A DNA stretch of 9,425 bases from an uncultured Prevotellaceae bacterium (GTDB taxonomy: Bacteria; Bacteroidota; Bacteroidia; Bacteroidales; Bacteroidaceae). Positions 1 to 5,841 of the stretch are shown here, piece after piece; position 1 is the first letter of the stretch, and each line of letters starts with the position of its first letter. The DNA is taken from contig CADCQC010000119.1 in assembly GCA_902803455.1 (NCBI GenBank), positions 1 through 9,425 of the forward strand. The letters run 5' to 3'. The position numbers and the translations under genes were made by a program. The notes under the pieces were generated by a model. The model worked only from the letters and a program-made list of their open reading frames with translations. It made no database searches and was not told the origin of the DNA.

Positions 1-1026
1 ATAGAGACTGGAGGTACTGGTAGATCCACCCTCACGGAAGACAAACTTAGGAACGTATGGAGTATAAGCAGACTGGGCACGTTGCACCACACTGCCTGAT
101 ACGTTCTCTTTCAAGTCCATGTTGAAGTAAGTATAGCTGTTGGGCCATATGGTGGGAGCTAATTCTACAGATACCTCAAACTCATCCGATGTCTCTTGAG
201 GAGCCAAAGCCTGTGGTATAGCCGCCGTAACGTAAACTACATTGGTCTTTCTGTTGAAAATAGAAATCGTGTAGTCATCCTCACCTTGAGTTAATGACAC
301 ATCACCTAAATTGGTCACCTTCACCATGTATTTCACAAGCACATTGCCATTTTCCAGCTGATCCCAATAAATGGTACCTGTGGTGGCAGATGGTACAGCA
401 GAAGTGATGGCCAGCTTGCGCTCTTTCTCTATGACAGCACTTTCTGCTGTGAAGTTGTCCAGATAGACGTATTGTGCACGGATACCGATTCGTGTGGCAG
501 CAGACAACTCAATCTGGGCGGTCACATAACCGTTTAAATTGATCTCAGCTTCATGTTGGTCCGCATCAAGTAGCTGTGCAGTGATTTTCTCCCCGTATTC
601 TGTTCCTTTCTCATTCACTTGATAGAATTCAATGTAAGAAGGATTAGAGGTGGTTGCACTGATGCTGCCTTTGACTTGTATGGTCACTTTACCTGATACC
701 TTGGGAGTCACCAACATGTCATAAACGACTTTGCCATCAGAACCGTAACTGCCCCCTGATGCATATTGCCGGTAGGCAAGCAGAGCTCCGCTTTCTCCTA
801 CACCGGTAGTAGAAGAATAAGAATAGCTCATGTACCTGAAATCACCATCGTCATCATAATAGTCAGCAATGTGTTTCCAGTCTTTGGCGACAGCAAACTG
901 ATGGTCTGATGTCTTGATTACTTGATTGAAATCAACAGCATAATTATTAACTGTCTCACCAGCCCGGGCACTTGTATAGCCTATCAGTGCCAGCAGCGTT
1001 AATAATAATAAGGTAGCTTTTTTCAT
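1..1026 (-). CDS. Secreted beta-sandwich protein with CARDB-like domain, N-terminal 342 residues (C-terminus outside window)
   Basis: An open frame runs without a stop from an ATG at 1026-1024 to the window edge, so the gene is incomplete at its 3' end. Residues 1-22 form a signal peptide (MKK, then a Leu-rich core, ending ARA before GE), so the product is exported. Residues about 25-195 are Tyr-, Ser- and Gly-rich with alternating hydrophobic residues. They look like a carbohydrate-binding or 'choice-of-anchor' type jelly roll, ending in a VYLDNFT strand typical of such folds. Residues about 203-320 contain VKYMVKVTNLGDVSL, DYTISIFN and APQETSDEFEVSVEL, which fits a CARDB-like Ig-fold adhesion module. 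No catalytic motif is visible in this part. Such modules usually sit in large secreted or surface proteins of Bacteroidota. Coding and export are clear; the domain labels come from pattern and fold, and the function is unknown. It is transcribed divergently from the metal ATPase. Confidence 0.85.
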   Translation of the reverse strand, partial: MKKATLLLLTLLALIGYTSARAGETVNNYAVDFNQVIKTSDHQFAVAKDWKHIADYYDDDGDFRYMSYSYSSTTGVGESGALLAYRQYASGGSYGSDGKVVYDMLVTPKVSGKVTIQVKGSISATTSNPSYIEFYQVNEKGTEYGEKITAQLLDADQHEAEINLNGYVTAQIELSAATRIGIRAQYVYLDNFTAESAVIEKERKLAITSAVPSATTGTIYWDQLENGNVLVKYMVKVTNLGDVSLTQGEDDYTISIFNRKTNVVYVTAAIPQALAPQETSDEFEVSVELAPTIWPNSYTYFNMDLKENVSGSVVQRAQSAYTPYVPKFVFREGGSTSTSSLY

Positions 1027-1055
1027 AAGCGCATATATATTTAACAAATTTATCA

Positions 1056-1086
1056 CAAAGATATGATATTTATTCAAATTGTGCAA
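1056..1086 (-). promoter_or_regulatory. Probable Bacteroidota promoter for the minus-strand secreted protein
   Basis: Read on the minus strand, TATCTTTG (1063-1056) matches the Bacteroidota -7 consensus TAnnTTTG. A TTG (1086-1084) lies 20 nt upstream as a -33 element. Transcription would start near 1050, giving a leader of about 25 nt before the ATG at 1026. The -7 match is exact and the -33 match is partial. Confidence 0.55.
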
Positions 1087-1180
1087 TTTTCAAGGCGTTA
1101 TTCTGTTTTTTCCTTTCATAAAAAAAGGATTTCACTCTATTTTCCGTTCTTTTTGACATTATAGGCACCATGATGCCTTG

Positions 1181-1199
1181 TTTGCAACCAGGTTGCAAA
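1181..1199. promoter_or_regulatory. Perfect 9-1-9 palindrome, candidate metal-regulator operator
   Basis: TTTGCAACC, a single central A, then GGTTGCAAA form a perfect inverted repeat. It ends 10 nt upstream of the -7 box of the ATPase gene, between where -33 and -7 would lie, which is a usual operator position. The core reads TGCAACC-A-GGTTGCA, a 7-1-7 inverted repeat. That geometry is known for Fur/Zur-family boxes, so a Fur-family metal sensor is one plausible ligand; MerR- or ArsR-type binding cannot be excluded. No regulator gene is adjacent. The palindrome is certain; its function is inferred. Confidence 0.6.
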
Positions 1200-1209
1200 A
1201 GATATGTCC

Positions 1210-1217
1210 TACCTTTG
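1210..1217 (+). promoter_or_regulatory. -7 box of the metal ATPase promoter
   Basis: TACCTTTG matches TAnnTTTG exactly. A start site near 1223 would leave a leader of about 22 nt before the ATG at 1245. Neither TTTG at 1181 (25-nt gap) nor TTG at 1193 (14-nt gap) has the usual 19-20 nt spacing to it. The -33 element is therefore weak or replaced, which suits a promoter controlled by a regulator at the overlapping palindrome. Confidence 0.55.
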
Positions 1218-1244
1218 CATCCGAAAACCAATTATAGAGGCATT

Positions 1245-3230
1245 ATGGCACATCATCATCCCCACGACAAGACCATCAAGCAACCACACGATCATCACGA
1301 GGAATGCTGTTCGCATGAGCATCATCACGAACATGAGCACCATCATGACGGTGATCTGAAACACTCCATCATCATCATCCTAATGACAGCCGTGTTGCTG
1401 GCGTTGGCCATCATCATCGAACACACGTGTGACCTGAGCAAGTGGCAACTCCTGTTGGTCTATCTTGTACCCTATCTGTTGGCGGGCCATGAGACGTTAA
1501 AAGAAGCGGCAGAAGGTATTGCTCATGGTGAACTGTTCAACGAGCATTTCCTGATGGCTGTCGCCACTATCGGTGCGCTCTGCATCGGTTTCCTGCCAGA
1601 AGCGGAGACAGAATATGCCGAAGCGGTATTCGTCATGCTCTTTTTCCAGATAGGTGAATTGTTTGAAGGCTACGCAGAGGGAAAGAGCCGTGACAGCATC
1701 GCCCACCTGATGGACATCCGTCCCGACAGCGCCCATGTGGTGCGTGATGAAAAAGAAGAAGAGGTAAGACCTGAAGACGTGACGGTCGGAGAGACGATCC
1801 TCATCCGTCCAGGCGAGAAAGTACCGCTCGACGGCGTCATCATGGAAGGCAGCACCAGTCTCAACACGGTGGCACTGACAGGTGAGAGCATGCCGCGCGA
1901 GGTAGCCGTGGGCGACGAGATCATCTCTGGGTGCGTCAACCTGACCGGAATGGTGAAAGTCCGCACTAGCAAACCTTTCGGTGAGAGCACCGTGTCAAAA
2001 ATCATCCGCTTAGTGGAACATGCCAGCGAGAAGAAGTCGAAAAGTGAGACGTTCATCAGCCGGTTTGCCAAAGTCTATACCCCTATTGTCATCTTTGCGG
2101 CCCTCGCGGTGGCAATCATCCCTCCCCTATTGTCAGGATCATTCATCAGCACGTTTGCTGTATGGCTCAACCGTGCGCTGACATTCCTGGTCATCTCCTG
2201 TCCATGCGCACTGGTCATCAGCGTTCCACTCACCTTTTTTGGCGGCATTGGTGGCGCCTCACGGCATGGCATTCTCATCAAAGGATCCAACTACATGGAC
2301 ACCTTAGCTAAAGTGGGAATCATCGTATTCGACAAGACCGGCACACTGACCCACGGCCAGTTTGCTGTAGAGGCAGTGCATCCGGAGACCTGCGACGAAC
2401 GGGAGTTGCTGCACCTGGCAGCCCATGTGGAACATTTCTCCAACCACCCCATAGGCGCCGCCCTTCGTGATGCGTTTCCTGAAGAAGCCACCGATGGCTG
2501 CCAAGTGAGCGAGGTGAAAGAAGTGGCCGGCCATGGTATCCGGGCACGTGTGGGCAACGACCTGGTGAGTGTGGGCAACACGAAGATGATGGACAGCATC
2601 GGTGCACGTTGGCGCCCCTGCCATCATGCAGGCACCATTATCCATGTCGCCATCAACGGCATCTATGCCGGCCACATCGTCATCAACGACAAAATCAAGG
2701 AAGACAGTGCCGGAGCCATCAACAGTCTGCACCAACTTGGCGTAGAACGGACCGTGATGCTCACGGGCGACAAACAGGCCGTCGGCGAGAAGGTGGCCCA
2801 ACAGGTCAAAGTCAGCGAATATCATGCGGAACTGCTTCCCACCGACAAGGTGGCGCATGTGGAACAATTACTGGCAGAAAAACCAGCCGGCAGCACTTTG
2901 GCTTTCGTGGGTGACGGCATCAATGATGCTCCCGTACTAGCCAGGGCCGACATAGGTATCGCCATGGGCGGTCTGGGCAGCGATGCGGCCGTCGAGGCAG
3001 CCGACGTGGTGCTGATGGACGACAAACCATCAAAGATTCCCATGGCCATCACCATTGCCCGGCACACCATCTCTATAGCCCGCCAGAATGTCGTCTTTGC
3101 CATCGGCGTCAAGATCCTTGTCCTTCTGCTTGCTGTCGTGGGACTGGCTCCCATGTGGATGGCCGTCTTCGCAGATGTCGGTGTCACCGTGCTCGCTGTA
3201 CTGAATGCGATGCGGGCTCTCAAGATTTAA
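1245..3230 (+). CDS. P1B-2 type Zn2+/Cd2+(Pb2+)-translocating ATPase with His-rich N-terminus (ZntA/CadA family)
   Basis: This inner-membrane pump uses ATP to export soft divalent metals, most likely Zn2+ and Cd2+. Motifs in the 661-residue product are: TGE of the actuator domain (212-214); CPC in the sixth membrane helix (319-321); the phosphorylated Asp in DKTGTLT (D363); the HP signature of P1B pumps (H401-P402); TGD (507-509); and GDGINDAP (556-563). K623 in GVKI and D644 in ADVG, in the last two helices, mark the P1B-2 (Zn/Cd/Pb) subgroup rather than Cu pumps. The usual N-terminal HMA domain (CxxC) is absent. Instead, residues 1-34 hold 15 His plus a Cys-Cys pair, a probable metal-binding tail. 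I chose the ATG at 1245 over one at 1170 because the palindrome and -7 box lie between them, AGAGG precedes it by 4 nt, and the His-rich stretch begins directly. It appears to be a single-gene unit. Family and metal class are firm; the physiological metal is inferred. Confidence 0.93.
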   Translation: MAHHHPHDKTIKQPHDHHEECCSHEHHHEHEHHHDGDLKHSIIIILMTAVLLALAIIIEHTCDLSKWQLLLVYLVPYLLAGHETLKEAAEGIAHGELFNEHFLMAVATIGALCIGFLPEAETEYAEAVFVMLFFQIGELFEGYAEGKSRDSIAHLMDIRPDSAHVVRDEKEEEVRPEDVTVGETILIRPGEKVPLDGVIMEGSTSLNTVALTGESMPREVAVGDEIISGCVNLTGMVKVRTSKPFGESTVSKIIRLVEHASEKKSKSETFISRFAKVYTPIVIFAALAVAIIPPLLSGSFISTFAVWLNRALTFLVISCPCALVISVPLTFFGGIGGASRHGILIKGSNYMDTLAKVGIIVFDKTGTLTHGQFAVEAVHPETCDERELLHLAAHVEHFSNHPIGAALRDAFPEEATDGCQVSEVKEVAGHGIRARVGNDLVSVGNTKMMDSIGARWRPCHHAGTIIHVAINGIYAGHIVINDKIKEDSAGAINSLHQLGVERTVMLTGDKQAVGEKVAQQVKVSEYHAELLPTDKVAHVEQLLAEKPAGSTLAFVGDGINDAPVLARADIGIAMGGLGSDAAVEAADVVLMDDKPSKIPMAITIARHTISIARQNVVFAIGVKILVLLLAVVGLAPMWMAVFADVGVTVLAVLNAMRALKI

Positions 3231-3269
3231 GGAACGACAGAAAAACATTTGTTTTTTTATCTATTTTTG

Positions 3270-3325
3270 CCCTATTTCGGACAGTTTTTGAACGTATGAT
3301 GTTCAATTGTCCGAAATAGGGTTTT
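3270..3325 (+). terminator. Long hairpin after the metal ATPase, probable terminator
   Basis: CCCTATTTCGGACA (3270-3283) and TGTCCGAAATAGGG (3308-3321) are perfectly complementary over 14 bp. An inner stem TTGAAC/GTTCAA (3288-3293 and 3301-3306) closes a 7-nt loop, and TTTT follows the outer stem. It starts 40 nt after the ATPase stop, so a terminator for that gene is the simplest reading. The T-run is short, so termination efficiency is uncertain, and the palindrome might act as DNA instead. Confidence 0.6.
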
Positions 3326-3356
3326 CTGTCCGAACCTTTTCATCCATTATTTCGGA
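3275..3356. repeat. Four copies of a TTTCGGA/TCCGAAA motif in alternating orientation
   Basis: The motif occurs at 3275-3282 (TTTCGGAC), 3309-3316 (GTCCGAAA), 3328-3334 (GTCCGAA) and 3350-3356 (TTTCGGA). The first pair makes the 14-bp stem of the terminator-like hairpin. The second pair can form a 6-bp stem and ends 7 nt before the -33 element of the lipoprotein promoter. The copies could serve as paired binding sites or as RNA structure. The motif pattern is seen directly; a role is not established. Confidence 0.55.
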
Positions 3357-3363
3357 AAAACGA

Positions 3364-3393
3364 TTGTGGGGTGTGAAAGCCTCTATAACTTTG
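3364..3393 (+). promoter_or_regulatory. Bacteroidota-type promoter for the lipoprotein gene
   Basis: TTG (3364-3366) is followed after 19 nt by TAACTTTG (3386-3393), an exact match to TAnnTTTG at a normal spacing. The start site would be near 3399, giving an A-rich leader of about 85 nt. That leader shows no clear Shine-Dalgarno sequence before the ATG at 3485. Confidence 0.7.
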
Positions 3394-3484
3394 CATCAGA
3401 AAACAACACCAAGGGTCTCGGAAACGATGACACGAGGAACAAAAAAAAAGAAAAAACAACATAAATAATAACAAATAGAATCAA

Positions 3485-4105
3485 ATGAAGATGAAGACCA
3501 AAGGTAATTTTTTCAAGAGTGTGCTCGCTATCTGCTGTGGGCTGATTGTTTGTGGAAGTTTCGCATCCTGCGACAAAGATGACAGTAACTTCGAAATTTC
3601 ACATGAGACGGTAGACACCAGAGAACTGGCCTCAGCAGAGATAACATATAAGGTGAGCCTTGGCAAGTATGAACTCGCTGTCGATGATGTTGAGGTGAGT
3701 TATTTGGACAAGGATGGCAAAGAGCATACACTGACGATGACCGACAACGAGTGGACGATGAAGTATAACCTGACTTCTGCTGATAAACCTGTGAATTTCG
3801 AACTGAGAGTGAAACCCACAAGGAAGGCAAACCTTAAGCTCGACGCCGATACCAAATACGAGGTAGGTGTCATCTCAAAAATCATCGTCAAGGTGAAGAA
3901 CAAGGCTGGCCGTATGATTTGCGACTGTGATGGTCTGGGTCTCGACTATGCTGATTTCCATAGCTTCTCGGGCGAACAGCTCATGAACGAATGGAGCTCC
4001 ACTGTCACAGGATGGTTTGATGACTTGACCAACACCAGCAAGAAGACTGTCGAGGTCTATCCCAACAAGATTATCTACAACAAGATGACCCAGAAATACT
4101 GGTGA
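3485..4105 (+). CDS. Surface-type lipoprotein of unknown function
   Basis: The 206-residue product has a lipoprotein signal peptide: basic MKMKTKGNFFK, a hydrophobic core, then the lipobox FASC with C29 as the lipidated residue. Residues 30-33 are DKDD, an acidic run just after the cysteine. It resembles the lipoprotein export signal that sends Bacteroidota lipoproteins to the outer face of the outer membrane, so surface exposure is likely. Residues about 50-140 contain alternating hydrophobic strands (YKVSLGKYEL, VEVSYLDKDGKEHTLTM, FELRVKP, KIIVKVKNK), suggesting an all-beta domain. The tail includes an adjacent CDCDG and ends in YNKMTQKYW. I do not recognise a named family; it resembles the many short Bacteroidota lipoproteins known only as DUFs. 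It has its own promoter and is bounded by hairpins on both sides, so it is probably monocistronic. ATG at 3491 is an alternative start that keeps the signal peptide. Confidence 0.82.
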   Translation: MKMKTKGNFFKSVLAICCGLIVCGSFASCDKDDSNFEISHETVDTRELASAEITYKVSLGKYELAVDDVEVSYLDKDGKEHTLTMTDNEWTMKYNLTSADKPVNFELRVKPTRKANLKLDADTKYEVGVISKIIVKVKNKAGRMICDCDGLGLDYADFHSFSGEQLMNEWSSTVTGWFDDLTNTSKKTVEVYPNKIIYNKMTQKYW

Positions 4106-4123
4106 TCATGAATTAGGGGTATA

Positions 4124-4150
4124 GTATGTTGCGTTGACAACGCAACATAC
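4124..4150. terminator. Perfect 13-1-13 palindrome after the lipoprotein gene, likely hairpin
   Basis: GTATGTTGCGTTG (4124-4136) and CAACGCAACATAC (4138-4150) are exact inverted copies around one A. The palindrome starts 18 nt after the lipoprotein stop. As RNA it would form a stable hairpin, but no T-run follows. It may be the first part of a double terminator with the hairpin at 4162, protect the 3' end of the mRNA, or be a DNA-binding site. Confidence 0.5.
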
Positions 4151-4161
4151 AGAACGAAGCC

Positions 4162-4201
4162 AGCCCTCGCCCGCAATAGATGCAGGCGAGGGCTATCTTT
4201 T
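4162..4201 (+). terminator. GC-rich intrinsic terminator
   Basis: AGCCCTCGCC (4162-4171) pairs perfectly with GGCGAGGGCT (4185-4194) across a 13-nt loop, and ATCTTTT follows. A 10-bp GC-rich stem plus a T-tract is the normal form of an intrinsic terminator. It would end transcription of the lipoprotein gene. Confidence 0.7.
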
Positions 4202-4252
4202 GAGGCGAGGGCTATCTTTTTGAGGCGAGGGCTACACTTTGCGGGCGAGGAC
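4185..4252 (+). repeat. Tandem repeat, four copies of the terminator 3' arm
   Basis: The unit GGCGAGGGCTATCTTTTGA begins at 4185 and recurs at 4204 (with one extra T). It appears again at 4224 (GGCGAGGGCTACACTTT) and degenerates at 4244 (GGCGAGGAC). The period is 19-20 nt. The units copy the 3' arm and T-tract of the preceding terminator, so each could compete for its single 5' arm. Replication slippage is the likely origin. Confidence 0.75.
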
Positions 4253-4378
4253 GCCCACGCTAAAGGGCTGCCGCGCTCCTAAGTGGGCAGGCGGCATGAC
4301 CAAGCAGCATGACTTAGCGGGCATAATTGTAAACAAAAGTTAAAATCAAAGGATTGTCATAAAAAAATGGGCGAAAAA
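4253..4378. other. Gene-free stretch between repeat and promoter, weakly structured
   Basis: I see no convincing gene here; the best plus-strand reading from an ATG is about 15 codons. The first part is GC-rich and holds short inverted repeats: GGGCG/CGCCC at 4243-4256, and CGCTAA at 4258-4263 against TTAGCG at 4314-4319. GCATGAC also occurs twice, at about 4293 and 4307. From about 4321 the sequence turns AT-rich, as usual ahead of a Bacteroidota promoter. A small RNA is possible but not supported by any clear signal. Confidence 0.35.
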
Positions 4379-4410
4379 TTTGGAGCGTATTCTGAAATCA
4401 TATACTTTTG
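4379..4410 (+). promoter_or_regulatory. Promoter of the DUF3836-ABC-GntR operon
   Basis: TTTG (4379-4382) and TACTTTTG (4403-4410) match the -33 and -7 elements with a 20-nt spacer. The start site would fall near 4416, inside the adjoining palindrome, leaving a leader of about 58 nt. This is the only good promoter I find ahead of the five-gene operon. Confidence 0.75.
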
Positions 4411-4411
4411 C

Positions 4412-4435
4412 AGTGTACTATTAGAGTAGTACACT
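4412..4435. promoter_or_regulatory. Probable operator of the operon's GntR (YtrA-type) regulator
   Basis: AGTGTACTA (4412-4420) and TAGTACACT (4427-4435) form a perfect 9-bp inverted repeat with the 6-nt spacer ttagag. It begins 1 nt after the -7 box and spans the predicted start site, so a bound protein would block transcription. Palindromes of the GTACTA...TAGTAC kind are what I expect for YtrA-subfamily GntR proteins, and such a protein is encoded as the last gene of this operon. The palindrome is certain; the pairing with that regulator is inferred. Confidence 0.7.
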
Positions 4436-4474
4436 AATATACTCGATTTATTAACAATTTAAACAAATAAAATT

Positions 4475-4951
4475 ATGGAAACGATCATCACCATTTTCAC
4501 CGTTCTGAGCATGTTTATGAACCTGTCACAAAGCACCGACAGCCAGTATTTCTACAATGCCGACATTGAGGACGGTATCGTCAAGACCATGTATGTTTAC
4601 GATTACAATGGCGAAGGACTCACTCCGAAACTCGCCTGCCACTACACCTACGACCTGCAAGGCCGTCTGATTGAGAAAGAGGTATGCCGCTGGGATATGT
4701 GGACCAAGGAATATTGTCCTGACTACAAGATGGAGTTGAACTACCACCTGAATGGCTACGACCTGACCCGCAGCGACTGGAACAAGAAAGAGCAAGATTG
4801 GACCCCCTCGAAAGACAAGGCCATCTACCACATTGAAAACGAACAACTGCTCTCGGTCAGCACCATCCACCGTGATATTTTTGGCAACTATGAGACCAAC
4901 CAGCTGCACATCATCAATTCCATGGACAGCCATCTGCTTGCCCGTCAATAA
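4475..4951 (+). CDS. Small secreted protein, DUF3836-like
   Basis: This 158-residue protein begins with METIITIFTVLSMFMNLSQS, a probable signal peptide of about 20 residues with almost no basic N-region, so it should be periplasmic or secreted. The mature part opens with YFYNADIEDGIVKTMYVYDYNG. It then shows an aromatic repeat pattern: YTYDLQGRLIEKEVCRW about 66-82, and later LNYHLNGYDLTRSDW with DWTPSKDKAIYHI. Alternating Tyr/Trp with 'x-GR-x-x-x-KE' turns resembles YD-type beta repeats. It is like the Bacteroidota family DUF3836, whose function is unknown; I assign this by resemblance. It is the first gene behind the promoter and operator, 44 nt ahead of the ABC ATPase gene, and so is probably co-regulated with the transporter. 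It may be its substrate, a periplasmic partner, or a sensor. It contains three Cys residues (65, 81, 91). Confidence 0.75.
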   Translation: METIITIFTVLSMFMNLSQSTDSQYFYNADIEDGIVKTMYVYDYNGEGLTPKLACHYTYDLQGRLIEKEVCRWDMWTKEYCPDYKMELNYHLNGYDLTRSDWNKKEQDWTPSKDKAIYHIENEQLLSVSTIHRDIFGNYETNQLHIINSMDSHLLARQ

Positions 4952-4995
4952 CATCCATATCATATTTTCTCACCATCCTCAAAAAGAATCACATC

Positions 4996-5820
4996 ATGAT
5001 AGACGTCAAGAATATTCACTTCAGATATGCTGGCTCAAAAGAAGACATCTTCAAAGATTTCAGCCTGCAGTTGAACGAGAACAACATCTATGGCCTGCTG
5101 GGAAAGAATGGCACAGGCAAGAGCACCCTACTTTATCTGATCGCCGGCCTGCTCCACCCGAAATCGGGCACCGTCAGCTACAACGGCATCGACACCAGGA
5201 AGCGACGCCCTGAGACCCTCCAAGAATTGTTCATCGTGCCCGAGGAATTTGATCTTCCAGCCATGTCGCTCGAAGAATATGTACGCATCAACGAACCATT
5301 CTATCCCCGTTTCAGCCGTGAGGTGCTGAAAAGAAGTCTGGAAGACTTCGACCTACCTACGACCATCAACCTTCAAGCCCTTTCCATGGGACAGAAGAAA
5401 AAGGTTTTCATGAGTATTGCCCTGGCAGCCGGCACCCGTCTGTTGCTGATGGATGAGCCAACCAACGGACTCGATATCCCGTCAAAAGTACAATTTCGCC
5501 GTGCCGTAGCCAACAATATGAGCGACGACCGCACCCTGATCATCTCCACACACCAGGTGCATGACGTAGAGTCGCTGCTCGACCACATTCTCATACTCAG
5601 CCGCAGCCGTCTGCTACTCAATGCCTCTGTGAGTGACATCTGCGACCGTTACAGCTTCGAGTACCGCACACCTGGCGAAGCCACTGACGACGTGTTATAT
5701 AGTGAGCCCACCGTTCAAGGCAACGCCGTGATTTCCCATCGAAAAGAAGGCATGCCCGAGACGCCTCTCAACCTGGAGTTGCTGTTCAATGCCGTGACCT
5801 TAGGAAAAGTAGAGCAATAG
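4996..5820 (+). CDS. ABC transporter ATP-binding protein
   Basis: This cytoplasmic ATPase would power the two membrane proteins encoded next. All key motifs of an ABC nucleotide-binding domain are present in the 274-residue product: Walker A GKNGTGKS (36-43), signature LSMGQ (129-133), Walker B LLLMDE with catalytic E154, a D-loop (GLD, 158-160) and the switch H186 in STHQ. At the Q-loop position the sequence is IVPEE (80-84), with Glu where Gln is usual. Residues about 205-274 form an extra C-terminal domain not needed for ATP binding, as in several drug- or peptide-export ATPases. The likely subfamily is the single-domain export ATPases (CcmA/YtrB-like) linked to GntR regulators. There is no strong Shine-Dalgarno sequence, as is usual in this phylum. 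The stop is 21 nt before the first permease gene. Function as an ABC ATPase is firm; the substrate is unknown. Confidence 0.92.
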   Translation: MIDVKNIHFRYAGSKEDIFKDFSLQLNENNIYGLLGKNGTGKSTLLYLIAGLLHPKSGTVSYNGIDTRKRRPETLQELFIVPEEFDLPAMSLEEYVRINEPFYPRFSREVLKRSLEDFDLPTTINLQALSMGQKKKVFMSIALAAGTRLLLMDEPTNGLDIPSKVQFRRAVANNMSDDRTLIISTHQVHDVESLLDHILILSRSRLLLNASVSDICDRYSFEYRTPGEATDDVLYSEPTVQGNAVISHRKEGMPETPLNLELLFNAVTLGKVEQ

Positions 5821-5841
5821 AAAACGATCAAAAGAAAAGCC

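Noticed and set aside
1111..1129. TCCTTT/AAAGGA hairpin in the divergent intergenic region
   Set aside because: The 6-bp AT-rich stem is weak and sits in homopolymer-rich DNA between divergent genes, where no terminator is needed.
1170..1244. Upstream ATG giving the ATPase 25 extra residues
   Set aside because: These codons run through the palindrome and an exact -7 promoter box, and the encoded residues do not look like a domain or signal; ATG at 1245 begins the His-rich tail directly.
1248..1350. Repetitive CATCATCAC-type DNA, considered as a microsatellite
   Set aside because: The repetition is explained by His codons in the metal-binding tail of the ATPase.
2304..2867. 187-codon open frame on the minus strand inside the ATPase gene
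   Set aside because: It lies wholly antisense to conserved P-type ATPase motifs, and its His-, Val- and Ala-rich product has no recognisable feature; it is a by-product of the coding strand's base composition.
4185..4252. Short CRISPR-like array
   Set aside because: Units follow each other with no unique spacers and decay from the third copy on; it is a simple tandem repeat.
4526..4963. 145-codon minus-strand frame opposite the DUF3836-like gene
   Set aside because: The Val-rich product has no motif, and the plus-strand gene has a signal peptide, promoter and operon context.
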